Source: JAQVEM01 sp964616545 (lineage in GTDB: Bacteria; Actinomycetota; Humimicrobiia; Humimicrobiales; Humimicrobiaceae). From it: DNA of 54,995 nt. Made by a program: the position numbers and the translations under genes. Below, piece by piece: positions 33,809 to 41,509 of this stretch (positions are counted from its first letter, which is position 1; every line of letters begins with the position of its first letter). Below the pieces are notes generated by a model. That model was not told the origin of the DNA, ran no database searches, and was given only the letters and a program-made list of their open reading frames with translations. The stretch is taken from NCBI GenBank assembly GCA_964616545.1, contig CAZTUA010000035.1, positions 1-54,995 of the forward strand, read 5' to 3'.

Positions 33809-35359
33809 TTAGACTACCCTGTACTTACCAACGGTGTTTCCCCTGGGCGTTACAACGTGAACGGCACAGGCGGTACAGGGATCGAAACTCCTTATAACTC
33901 TTAAAATTTCAATAGGACTTTCACTTTCTTTTATTTTAAGCCCCATTAGAGCCTGCTCATAAGGGCCAGGCTGCCCGTTTTTATCTTTAGGCGATGCATT
34001 CCAGGCAGTGGGGGTTATTACCTGGTAATTTGAAATCCTGCCTTCCTCTACACTCAGCCAGTGCCCGAGAGCGCCTCTTGGCGCCGCACACAGCCCCGCT
34101 CCCTTCCCGTTATCCGGCGGGTCATATTCAGCTGCTGCAGGTTCTCCTGCCTTTAACTGCACTGCCCATTTTAACAGCTGGTCTGCCAGCAGATGAGCGG
34201 ATAATACCCTGGCAAGATGCCTTCCTGCTACAGAGTAAAAACTGGAGATATCTCCTCCGGTTTCCGATAGAGCACCATCAACAATTTTTTTAACACCAGG
34301 GTCTTTTTTACCCAGATAAGTTGAAAGAATACTTGCAACGGGTCCTACTTCATATACCTTACCATTGTATCTGGGAGATTTAATCCAGCTGTATCCTTTT
34401 TCTTTGTCTGATGCCGGCTCGGTTTTACCATTGTCCGGGTGCAGAGGCTCAGAGTCATTAAACCAGCTATGGGCTACATCTTCAGTTATATTATCAATAT
34501 TAATTTCGCTGTAATTGTTAATGTCATTTATAAGACCTCCCTTAAAAAGGGTGTCATTAAAGTCTCCGTTTGTTCTGGTTTTATATGAATCATAAGCCAG
34601 TAAATTACCGCAGCCTTTTCCAATTTCAAGATATTCGCTGTATGTTCTGGCAACAGCTATGACATCCGGTAAATAGCAATTTTTAACAAAATCATCTATT
34701 TCTTCCAGTCTCCATATAAATTCGGTTATTCTGTCAGCAGTTAATTGTCCGGAAACCCCGCCTGCCATAATGGAGGCGTCATGGGGCCACTTTCCGCCAA
34801 AAATTGTGGCTGCCTGCTGGGCCTTCCTGTAGATTTCAAGAGCTTTAAGATAATGACCCACCACAGAACCGGTAGTCTCACTGTCAAACTTATAATCTAT
34901 GTCATCCCTGGGCAGAAACGGTGAAGAATTTCCCTGTTCCAGAAAATATTTTAATGTATTCAGGTTATTGTCAGTGCCGCTGTATTCAATAACCCTGGCA
35001 GGGTCGACATAATCCAGACCGCTCAGGATATAGAAATGTAAAATGTGATCTGCAATAGTTCTGGTACCCAGTATAATATTTCTCAGTAGAATTCCGTTTG
35101 ATGGAACTTTATCAGTGAGGCCGGCATAATCTTCCACCGCAGTAACCGAGGCTATGGCATGCGGTTCCGGACATACACCGCATATTCTCTGTGTAAGCAT
35201 AACCGCATCCCGGGGATCTCTTCCTTTTAGTATGACTTCTATCCCCCTGAACATGGTTCCGCTTATACTGGCATCTTTCACCTCGCCATTATCCACCATT
35301 GCTTCCACTTTCAGATGTCCTTCTATTCTGGTTATGGGGTGTATTACAATTTTTTTCAC
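33809..35359 (-). CDS. [NiFe] hydrogenase large subunit, group-1-like sequence
   Basis: 516 residues from a GTG start with AGGAAGG upstream. The N-terminal Ni ligands are Cys60 and Cys63 in TQRICGVCPEPHA; the C-terminal pair is Cys495 and Cys498 in DPCTACAVH. A 15-residue tail after His501 (VVTPRGNTVGKYRVV) is the peptide removed by the maturation protease. RIEGHLKVE, GIEVILKGRDPRDAV and LCAAPRGALGHWL are as in uptake-type group 1 enzymes. Oxidises H2 or evolves it. It is between the small subunit and metV, so electrons probably go to or come from MetVF. Confidence 0.95.
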   Translation of the reverse strand: MKKIVIHPITRIEGHLKVEAMVDNGEVKDASISGTMFRGIEVILKGRDPRDAVMLTQRICGVCPEPHAIASVTAVEDYAGLTDKVPSNGILLRNIILGTRTIADHILHFYILSGLDYVDPARVIEYSGTDNNLNTLKYFLEQGNSSPFLPRDDIDYKFDSETTGSVVGHYLKALEIYRKAQQAATIFGGKWPHDASIMAGGVSGQLTADRITEFIWRLEEIDDFVKNCYLPDVIAVARTYSEYLEIGKGCGNLLAYDSYKTRTNGDFNDTLFKGGLINDINNYSEINIDNITEDVAHSWFNDSEPLHPDNGKTEPASDKEKGYSWIKSPRYNGKVYEVGPVASILSTYLGKKDPGVKKIVDGALSETGGDISSFYSVAGRHLARVLSAHLLADQLLKWAVQLKAGEPAAAEYDPPDNGKGAGLCAAPRGALGHWLSVEEGRISNYQVITPTAWNASPKDKNGQPGPYEQALMGLKIKESESPIEILRVIRSFDPCTACAVHVVTPRGNTVGKYRVV

Positions 35360-35379
35360 AATTTCACCTTCCTAAATAA

Positions 35380-36270
35380 TTATTTTTTTTGGATTTTAGC
35401 CTTCTTTTCATTTACCGGCACCTCAACGTCTATAATTCTTTCATAGAAATCACCCAGAAGGTCGGGGTATTCAGGCGATGTACAGCCGCTGCATGGTGCG
35501 CCGCTCCCGATGACCCAGTTTGTTCTCCCGTTCCACTGCCTTTTAGGGCAATCAGCATAGGTTATCGGGCCCTTGCATCCAAGCTCATAAAGACATCCTT
35601 CATCTCCCGGTTTTTGGGCAAACTTGCCTTCATCAAAGTAGGCCCTGTTCGGGCAATTCTCATGGATTAGCTTTCCATAATATATTTTTGGCCTCTTGAA
35701 ATCGTCCAGTTCCAGATTTTCCAGACCTTTTGTAAGAATTTCTTCAATAGTGCCGAATAACCAGTCCGGATGAGGAGGACAGCCCGGTATATTAACAAGT
35801 GGAGTTTTGATACCATTGGCCGAAAAAACTTCTCCCACACTTTTTGCTCCGGTTGGATTTGGATTTGCTGCAGCAATTCCTCCAAATGATGCGCAGGTTC
35901 CAAGGGCTATTACAAACATTGCACCCGGCGCAAGCCTCAGCGTTTCTTCCAGCATGGTATACTTCCTGCCGTCCTTTTCTCCGGTAATGCAGTAGATTCC
36001 TTTTTTATCAGTTGGTATGGCTCCGTCTATAATCAGAACATAATGCTTTTTTCCAGCGGATTTTTCGAGTATTTCCATAGCAAGATTCCCGCTTGCGGTC
36101 ATTATATTAGGATGAAATAGAAAATCGAGTTTAAATCCTGGAATTATATCCTGGAGAAGCACATTTTTGATTGAAGGATACTCAGAGCATATTGTGGAAG
36201 TTGCACAGCCGGTGCAATTCTGCCCCTGAATATTAATAACAGGTATAGAAGTGCTTTTTTTATCATTCAT
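35380..36270 (-). CDS. [NiFe] hydrogenase small subunit without Tat leader
   Basis: 296 residues. Proximal cluster ligands are Cys19 and Cys22 in QNCTGCATS, Cys in LGTCASFGG and PGCPPHPDWLF. The distal cluster set is HENCPNR...GCLYELGC. The medial [3Fe-4S] set is DCPKRQWNGRTNW and APCSGC. This three-cluster arrangement is that of group 1 enzymes, but there is no N-terminal twin-arginine signal and no C-terminal membrane helix: the protein starts MNDKKSTSIPVINIQGQ and ends KKAKIQKK. It should therefore be soluble in the cytoplasm. It is the first gene of the operon, with AGGAGA before the ATG. Confidence 0.95.
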   Translation of the reverse strand: MNDKKSTSIPVINIQGQNCTGCATSTICSEYPSIKNVLLQDIIPGFKLDFLFHPNIMTASGNLAMEILEKSAGKKHYVLIIDGAIPTDKKGIYCITGEKDGRKYTMLEETLRLAPGAMFVIALGTCASFGGIAAANPNPTGAKSVGEVFSANGIKTPLVNIPGCPPHPDWLFGTIEEILTKGLENLELDDFKRPKIYYGKLIHENCPNRAYFDEGKFAQKPGDEGCLYELGCKGPITYADCPKRQWNGRTNWVIGSGAPCSGCTSPEYPDLLGDFYERIIDVEVPVNEKKAKIQKK

Positions 36271-36711
36271 GTCTATCTCCTTGAAAAATATTTTTTTATT
36301 TTTTCACTGTGGCCGGTGCAGGCCGGTGATGGAATATATTAAATTTATTATATCCGGGGCAATTACCAGTTTTTAGTGATTCTTTATTTTTCTTTTTTGC
36401 TGGTTCAGACATTGACTATGAAAAAAAGTAACAATTGCTTTTGTTTATTTTAAACAAAATAAGATAAAAAAGAAATAATTTTTATCCAGAACATTTTATA
36501 TTATATAATCCCGTAAACTAACCTGGATATTTCCAGGGTAAATTTTATAAGAATATAAATTTTAAAATTTACTGTTAAAATATATAAAAGGAAGTTGTTT
36601 GCATCCTAAAAGAAAATAAGAGATAGATTTATTTTAAAGGTTTCAGGGATTATGAATAATTTAATCAAAATTGTAATCCTGAGCTGTTTTATAGCATTGT
36701 TATAACCGGAT
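36271..36711. promoter_or_regulatory. Divergent intergenic control region of hydrogenase and archease operons
   Basis: 441 bp between divergent operons. It holds an inverted repeat TTTTGTTTA (36439-36447), 3 bp, TAAACAAAA (36451-36459), which resembles redox-responsive Rex-type operators though one base shorter in the spacer. On the hydrogenase side lie two direct copies of GGCCGGTG (36311-36318 and 36321-36328) within the leader. A TATAAT-like hexamer on the minus strand lies near 36350. No gene was seen. Confidence 0.5.
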
Positions 36712-37170
36712 ATGAATAAAGAAGGAATGCGTAAAAAATTTAACTATATAGATCACCTCTCAGATGCAGGTATTGAATTTTACGGGGATACGCTAAAGGA
36801 ATTATTTGAAAATGCGGCGGCTGGAATGTTTTCCATTATGCATGATTTAAACAAATTAAAACCTCAGATAAAAAAGAAAGTAAAAATATCCGGTAAAAAC
36901 ATTGTTTATGAAGATTTATTAATGTTATGGCTCGAAAAACTGCTGTATCTGTATGAGGTTGATGAAATTTTATTCTCTGATTTCAAAGTTTCAAGAATCG
37001 AAATCAGGAGAAATGGCTCCATACTGGAGGCAGAAATTTATGGAGAAAAAATAGACCTTTCAAGGCATAAAATAAGAACCGCTATTAAGGCACCAACCTA
37101 TCAGGAGCTCAAAATAAAGGAAGGCGGAAAAAATTATGGCTGGAAGGGAAGGGTTATTTTTGATGTTTGA
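36712..37170 (+). CDS. Archease (RtcB activator)
   Basis: 152 residues. Archease speeds guanylylation and turnover of the RNA ligase RtcB. Family motifs: FNYIDHLSDAGIEFYGDTLKELFENAAAGMF, where the Asp of DHLSDAG belongs to the metal site, and LMLWLEKLLYLYEVDEILFSDF, with the C-terminal IKAPTYQELKIKEGG ahead of a final beta strand. It ends 16 bp before the RtcB start, the usual pairing. A second ATG (36727) five codons later is possible but would abut an AAGGA. Confidence 0.95.
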   Translation: MNKEGMRKKFNYIDHLSDAGIEFYGDTLKELFENAAAGMFSIMHDLNKLKPQIKKKVKISGKNIVYEDLLMLWLEKLLYLYEVDEILFSDFKVSRIEIRRNGSILEAEIYGEKIDLSRHKIRTAIKAPTYQELKIKEGGKNYGWKGRVIFDV

Positions 37171-37186
37171 TTAAGGGGTGTGCACG

Positions 37187-38638
37187 ATGAACAATTACGG
37201 AATCAAAAAAATAAGTGATTACAAATGGGAGATAGAGAAAAATGAAGAATCAGGGATGAGAGTCCCGGGAGTGATTTTTAGCGACAAAGAGCTTCTTGAC
37301 CATGCAATTGGTGAAAAAACCATAGAGCAGGTAATAAATGTTGCGACACTTCCCGGTATTATAAAGGCGTCTTTTGCCATGCCGGATATACATTACGGCT
37401 ATGGATTCCCCATAGGGGGAGTTGCTGCTTTCGGAGAGGAAGACGGCGTTATATCGCCTGGCGGAGTCGGGTTTGATATATCCTGCGGGGTAAGGACGCT
37501 CCGTACAGACCTGAATATTGCAGACATTAAAGACAGGCTGGAAGATTTAATGAGCCTTTTATCGTTTAGAATTCCAAAGGGAGTGGGCGGCAAAGGCAGA
37601 ATTAAATTATCAAGAGAAAAGTTAATCAGACTGCTGGGGGAAGGAGTAGGCTGGGCCATTAAGAACGGTTATGGCCGGGAGGAAGAAAAATTTTTGTTAG
37701 AGGAAAAAGGATGCATGGAAGGTGCTGTTACTGATTTTATCAGCAATACTGCCCTCGACAGGGGACTAAATCAGGTAGGAACACTCGGTTCCGGAAATCA
37801 TTTTCTGGAAATTCAGGCAGTTGACGAGATATACGATGAGAGAGCGGCGGAGATTATGGGCCTTCGAAAAGACCAGATAACTATTATGATACATTCAGGC
37901 TCAAGAGGGTTCGGGCACCAGGTATGCAGCGACTATATAAGAGTGATGCAGCAGGCTGCCTCAAAATATGGAATAAAACTGCCCGACAGGCAGCTGGCAT
38001 GTGCTCCTATAAATTCCCCGGAGGGGAAAAGATATTACGGGGCAATGATATGTGCTGTTAACTATGCCATGGTGAACAGACACTGCCTCTGCCACTGGGC
38101 AGGCGAAGCTTTTGAGAAATTTTTTGGGAAATCCCAGGAGAAGCTGGGCATAAGTACGATATATGATGTGTCGCATAACATAGCAAAAATTGAGGAGCAT
38201 GATATAAACGGCGGGACGGCCAGGGTATGCGTGCATAGAAAGGGTGCCACGAGGGCTTATCCGCCCGGACATAAAGATATTCCGGAGAGGTACAGGAGTA
38301 TAGGCCAGCCCGTTATAATTCCCGGGGATATGGGCCGCTACTCATATATACTTCTTGGTACGGAGGAAGCAATGAGTGAGAGTTTCGGTTCCACATGCCA
38401 TGGTGCGGGCAGGCTTATGAGCAGAACAAAAGCGAAAAAGAGTATTCAGGGAAGCGAACTCAAAAAGGACCTCTTTGACAGCAAAGGAATAGTGGTTATG
38501 GCGGGAAGCATGTCAGGGCTGGCAGAAGAGGCTCCGCAGGCCTATAAGGATGTAAGCAAAGTAGTAGATATAGCCCATAATGCCGGTATATCAAAGAAAG
38601 CAGTCAGGCTCAGACCGCTGGGGGTTCTTAAAGGATAG
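37187..38638 (+). CDS. rtcB: RNA-splicing/repair ligase RtcB
   Basis: 483 residues. Joins RNA 2',3'-cyclic phosphate or 3'-phosphate ends to 5'-OH ends using GTP and Mn. I chose ATG 37187, with AAGGGG (37173-37178) 8 bp upstream, over the GTG at 37178. Motifs include GGVGFDISCGVRTLRTDL with the Mn-binding Cys, GTLGSGNHFLEIQ, IHSGSRGFGHQ, YDVSHNIAK, HRKGATRAYPPGH, IIPGDMGRYSY, and STCHGAGR with the guanylylated His. Paired with archease upstream. Confidence 0.97.
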   Translation: MNNYGIKKISDYKWEIEKNEESGMRVPGVIFSDKELLDHAIGEKTIEQVINVATLPGIIKASFAMPDIHYGYGFPIGGVAAFGEEDGVISPGGVGFDISCGVRTLRTDLNIADIKDRLEDLMSLLSFRIPKGVGGKGRIKLSREKLIRLLGEGVGWAIKNGYGREEEKFLLEEKGCMEGAVTDFISNTALDRGLNQVGTLGSGNHFLEIQAVDEIYDERAAEIMGLRKDQITIMIHSGSRGFGHQVCSDYIRVMQQAASKYGIKLPDRQLACAPINSPEGKRYYGAMICAVNYAMVNRHCLCHWAGEAFEKFFGKSQEKLGISTIYDVSHNIAKIEEHDINGGTARVCVHRKGATRAYPPGHKDIPERYRSIGQPVIIPGDMGRYSYILLGTEEAMSESFGSTCHGAGRLMSRTKAKKSIQGSELKKDLFDSKGIVVMAGSMSGLAEEAPQAYKDVSKVVDIAHNAGISKKAVRLRPLGVLKG

Positions 38639-38688
38639 AGAATAGAAAAATTTTTCAGGATATCTTTACGCAGGAATAATTGATTTTA

Positions 38689-39609
38689 TCAGCTGAGAAG
38701 CCCCTCTATTATCATATCAACTGCTTTATCTTCTGAAAGTCCCCTGGACATAAGAGTTTCAAGCTGTTTTAAATCAACGCTTCCTATTGAAGCTTCGTGT
38801 GTCACATGCGCGGTTGGATTTCTCACCTCAACAATGGGAACCGCACTCGCTATTGCTTTATCCTGGACTATTTCCTTGCAATCTACGTGACCTCTCGAGT
38901 GGTCTCCAGATGCAATAAGCTTATTAAAAATCTCAGCTTTTGCACTATCTCTTAAAGCAACCCTTGAAGTTAAAACACCTCTGGAGTAACCTCCCTCGAG
39001 GTAGCCTGTTTCTTTTATTTTTATGCTGTCTTTTCCGGTACCGTTTATTCTTGCTGTCATTTCCATTACAGAACTCTGCCCGCAAATAGTTTCGATATCT
39101 ATATCAATTAATCCGACCCTGCCTCTGATAAGCTCGAATTCCGTTCTAAACCTGGCTTTTTTTTCAAGGACAACTCTTGTTTTGGGAGTTACTTTTATTC
39201 CGCCGCTGTCGCTGTGGATATGTCTTTCAAGATAAGTATAATTTGCATTTTCGCCCACATGAATTTTTGCTTCCATATTATGAAGAACATCTTTTGCTAC
39301 CGGGAACACACAATGTGCCAGGAGGGAAACCGAAGCGTTTTTCTTTATTTCAGCATCTATTATTATATTCTGCACAGCAGTCTCTGATGTTACCCCGAAG
39401 CAGAGATGAACCGGCTTCCCGATAACCATTCCTTCTTTTACTGTAAGCTTTACCTTCACCCCGTCCTTTATTTCTACGGGCTTAACCTCTATTCCCTCAA
39501 CAAGATTTGAGGATATAACCCTGTCCCTGTCTATAACGAGTCTTGCTACATCGGGGTCATGGACAATGTCTTTTAAATTTGCTGCATCAAGTAAAATGTC
39601 TTTTTCCAT
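38689..39609 (-). CDS. SufB/SufD-family Fe-S scaffold (minimal SUF-like system)
   Basis: 306 residues, shorter than SufB (about 470) or SufD (about 430). The beta-helix core is visible: IIIDAEIKKNASVSLLAHCVFP, NYTYLERHIHS, then RVVLEKKARFRTEFELIRGRVGLIDIDIETICG, and the C-terminal VPIVEVRNPTAHVTHEASIGSVDLKQLETLMSRGLSEDKA. The conserved Glu/His of the NPxAxVTHEASIG motif are present, with a Cys in GHVDCKEIVQDKA. It pairs with the SufC-type ATPase just upstream (50 bp). This two-gene form corresponds to the SUF-like minimal (SmsCB-type) machinery. No sulfurtransferase gene is nearby. Confidence 0.87.
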   Translation of the reverse strand: MEKDILLDAANLKDIVHDPDVARLVIDRDRVISSNLVEGIEVKPVEIKDGVKVKLTVKEGMVIGKPVHLCFGVTSETAVQNIIIDAEIKKNASVSLLAHCVFPVAKDVLHNMEAKIHVGENANYTYLERHIHSDSGGIKVTPKTRVVLEKKARFRTEFELIRGRVGLIDIDIETICGQSSVMEMTARINGTGKDSIKIKETGYLEGGYSRGVLTSRVALRDSAKAEIFNKLIASGDHSRGHVDCKEIVQDKAIASAVPIVEVRNPTAHVTHEASIGSVDLKQLETLMSRGLSEDKAVDMIIEGLLS

Positions 39610-39658
39610 TTTGGCTAAAACTACATTGCTAAATTAGCATAAATAATAAAATTTATAT

Positions 39659-40396
39659 TTACCTGTCTGTGTCTGAGATTTCAGGAATATTTTTATGGGG
39701 GCACGGCAGACATCTTCCTTCAAAATACTCCTTTATCTTTTTCGTACTCCCTTTATCGATAATTGTCCCGCAGCACAGCAGATAAGCATCCTCTGCCTGT
39801 TTCAGCACTTCGGGACTGTGAGTGATAAGAACCACAGTTGAGCCTTTTTTCCGGAGATATTTTATAGAAGAGAAAATATTCTTAAGAGAAGCAACATCAA
39901 TTCCTGAATCTGGCTCATCCAGGATAACAAGGTCAGGCTGCATTACGAGTATTGAGACAAGCTCTATTTTTTTCCTTTCCCCTCCTGAAAGACTCTTATC
40001 AAGAGCTCTTGAATAATAAGTAGAATAATCAACTCCTACTATTTCCATAGCCTGCATTACAGTTTTTTTATCCTTATTTTTTAAAGATGCGGCTAAAAAC
40101 TGTGATACCTTTAATCCTTCATAACGCGCTGGTTCCTGCCACCCGAGAGTTATTCCCAATCCTGCTCTTTCGTATATGCCGAGCTCTTTTATGGATTTTC
40201 CCCTATAATATATATCTCCGTCAAAATTCCTGTATCCTTCAAGCCCCATGATTACAGAAGCAAGAGTAGTTTTACCGGACCCATTTGGACCGACCACTGC
40301 ATGTATTTTATTTTCCGATAATTCAATATTAAGGTTATTAAGTATATTACTGCCGTTAAACGACAGGCTCAAATTTTCTATTTTTAAAATGGTCAT
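39659..40396 (-). CDS. SufC-type ATPase (minimal SUF-like system)
   Basis: 245 residues. Walker A GPNGSGKTTLASVIMG, Q-loop region TLGWQEPARYEG, signature LSGGERKKIELVSIL, and Walker B LVILDEPDSGIDVASL are those of SufC, including the DEPDSGID sequence that distinguishes SufC from transporter ATPases. It should bind the SufB-like scaffold downstream and drive conformational changes during Fe-S cluster assembly. The C-terminus has an extra GRCLPCPHKN with two Cys. The neighbouring hydrogenase and aconitase-family enzymes are Fe-S proteins that would need it. Confidence 0.88.
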   Translation of the reverse strand: MTILKIENLSLSFNGSNILNNLNIELSENKIHAVVGPNGSGKTTLASVIMGLEGYRNFDGDIYYRGKSIKELGIYERAGLGITLGWQEPARYEGLKVSQFLAASLKNKDKKTVMQAMEIVGVDYSTYYSRALDKSLSGGERKKIELVSILVMQPDLVILDEPDSGIDVASLKNIFSSIKYLRKKGSTVVLITHSPEVLKQAEDAYLLCCGTIIDKGSTKKIKEYFEGRCLPCPHKNIPEISDTDR

Positions 40397-40556
40397 ATTA
40401 ATCTGGTTATTAAGAAATTTAAATTAAAAACAATCAAGCATAAAATTATCCGAGTTTTTTATAAAAGTCAAAAAAAATTCAAAAGAAGAAGCGCAATTTT
40501 TATAAGGCAATCAAATAATTCTTTTAAAACGATAGTGATAATACAAGAATAATATA

Positions 40557-40584
40557 TTGACATATTTAAATATGTAATTATAAT
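40557..40584 (+). promoter_or_regulatory. Consensus promoter with palindromic operator for the arsR operon
   Basis: TTGACA (40557-40562), 16 bp, TATAAT (40579-40584) match the sigma-70/SigA consensus exactly. The perfect 16-bp palindrome ACATATTTAAATATGT (40560-40575) overlaps the -35 box and fills the spacer, the position expected for an ArsR/SmtB repressor. arsR starts 58 bp downstream with GGAGG before its ATG. Binding by the arsR product is an inference from position. Confidence 0.8.
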
Positions 40585-40642
40585 TTATTCTGGTTAAATT
40601 TAATAGAGGAAATTTTAAGGAGGTAATTCACCGGAGGTTTTG

Positions 40643-40996
40643 ATGAGTACTTTAAATAAAATAACAAAGGTTTTAAAAGCACTGGCCGATGAAAACAGAA
40701 TCAGGATTCTATGTTTACTTAGTGAAAAGGAGGATTTATGCGTCTGTGAAATAAGGGAAATAATAGGGCTTTCCCAGCCTACTATATCGAGTCATTTAAA
40801 AATTCTTGAAAATAATGAATTGATTACCTTCAGGAAAGATGGGAAATGGGTTAACTATAGCATAAATCCATATCCTGATATAAAGATAAAACAGATACTG
40901 GAGAGCATCTTTGAAGTTATAAAGGGAGATACTGAAGTAAAAAAAGACCGGAGCAGGGTAAATAAGGTCAACCGTAAAAAATTATGCGGAGTTTGA
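40643..40996 (+). CDS. arsR: ArsR-family metalloregulatory repressor
   Basis: 117 residues from the ATG at 40643, which lies 5 bp after GGAGG (an in-frame TTG at 40640 is too close). The winged helix carries the arsenite/antimonite site DLCVCEI (Cys33 and Cys35, the ELCVCDL motif on helix 3), then LSQPTISSHLKILENNELI. When As(III) binds it leaves the operator. It heads the arsenic operon and probably represses itself at the palindrome 68 bp upstream. Confidence 0.95.
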   Translation: MSTLNKITKVLKALADENRIRILCLLSEKEDLCVCEIREIIGLSQPTISSHLKILENNELITFRKDGKWVNYSINPYPDIKIKQILESIFEVIKGDTEVKKDRSRVNKVNRKKLCGV

Positions 40997-41073
40997 CAGG
41001 GAATTCTGTATTAATTAATAAATTATTTTCAAGTATTGTTGTTAATAATATATATTGGGGGATTTTGAGCAAA

Positions 41074-41508
41074 ATGGACTCAAATTTAAAAAGGAAAAAA
41101 AGAGTATTAATTTTATGCACAGGCAATTCCTGCAGGAGCCAGATGGCAGAAGGTTTCTTTAAAAAATACAGGAAAGACTGGGTAGTAAAAAGTGCCGGCA
41201 TTGCTCCTGCTGGATTAAATCCGCTTGCAGTCAAAGTTATGTATGAAAAAGGAATTGATATATCCAGTCAGGAATCAAAGAGTGTGCAAAAGTTTGTTAA
41301 ACAGAGTTTTGATTATGTAATTACAGTTTGTGAAAACGCCAGGGAATCATGTCCCTTATTCCCGGGCAGGGCAGAATATATTCACTGGGATATCGAGGAT
41401 CCTTCTTTTGCCGGAGGAAGTCATGAATCTATACTGAAAAAGTTCAGGGAGGCAAGGGATAAGATTGAAAAACATATACTTGATTTTTTAGAGGAAGTGA
41501 AAAATTAA
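41074..41508 (+). CDS. arsC: Arsenate reductase, thioredoxin-coupled (LMW-phosphatase type)
   Basis: 144 residues from the ATG at 41074, where homology begins; an upstream in-frame Met at 40984 overlaps arsR and adds an unrelated 30 residues. The phosphatase loop is LCTGNSCRSQ (Cys15, Arg21), and two further Cys, 86 and 93, in VCENARESCP have the 7-residue spacing of the disulfide cascade of thioredoxin-linked ArsC. The Asp in DIEDPSFAGG is the general acid. Reduces arsenate to arsenite for export by the ACR3 protein in this operon. Confidence 0.94.
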   Translation: MDSNLKRKKRVLILCTGNSCRSQMAEGFFKKYRKDWVVKSAGIAPAGLNPLAVKVMYEKGIDISSQESKSVQKFVKQSFDYVITVCENARESCPLFPGRAEYIHWDIEDPSFAGGSHESILKKFREARDKIEKHILDFLEEVKN

Positions 41509-41509
41509 A

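Noticed and set aside
36712..38638. Archease-RtcB as a novel system
   Set aside because: The pairing is well known; the sequences look normal.
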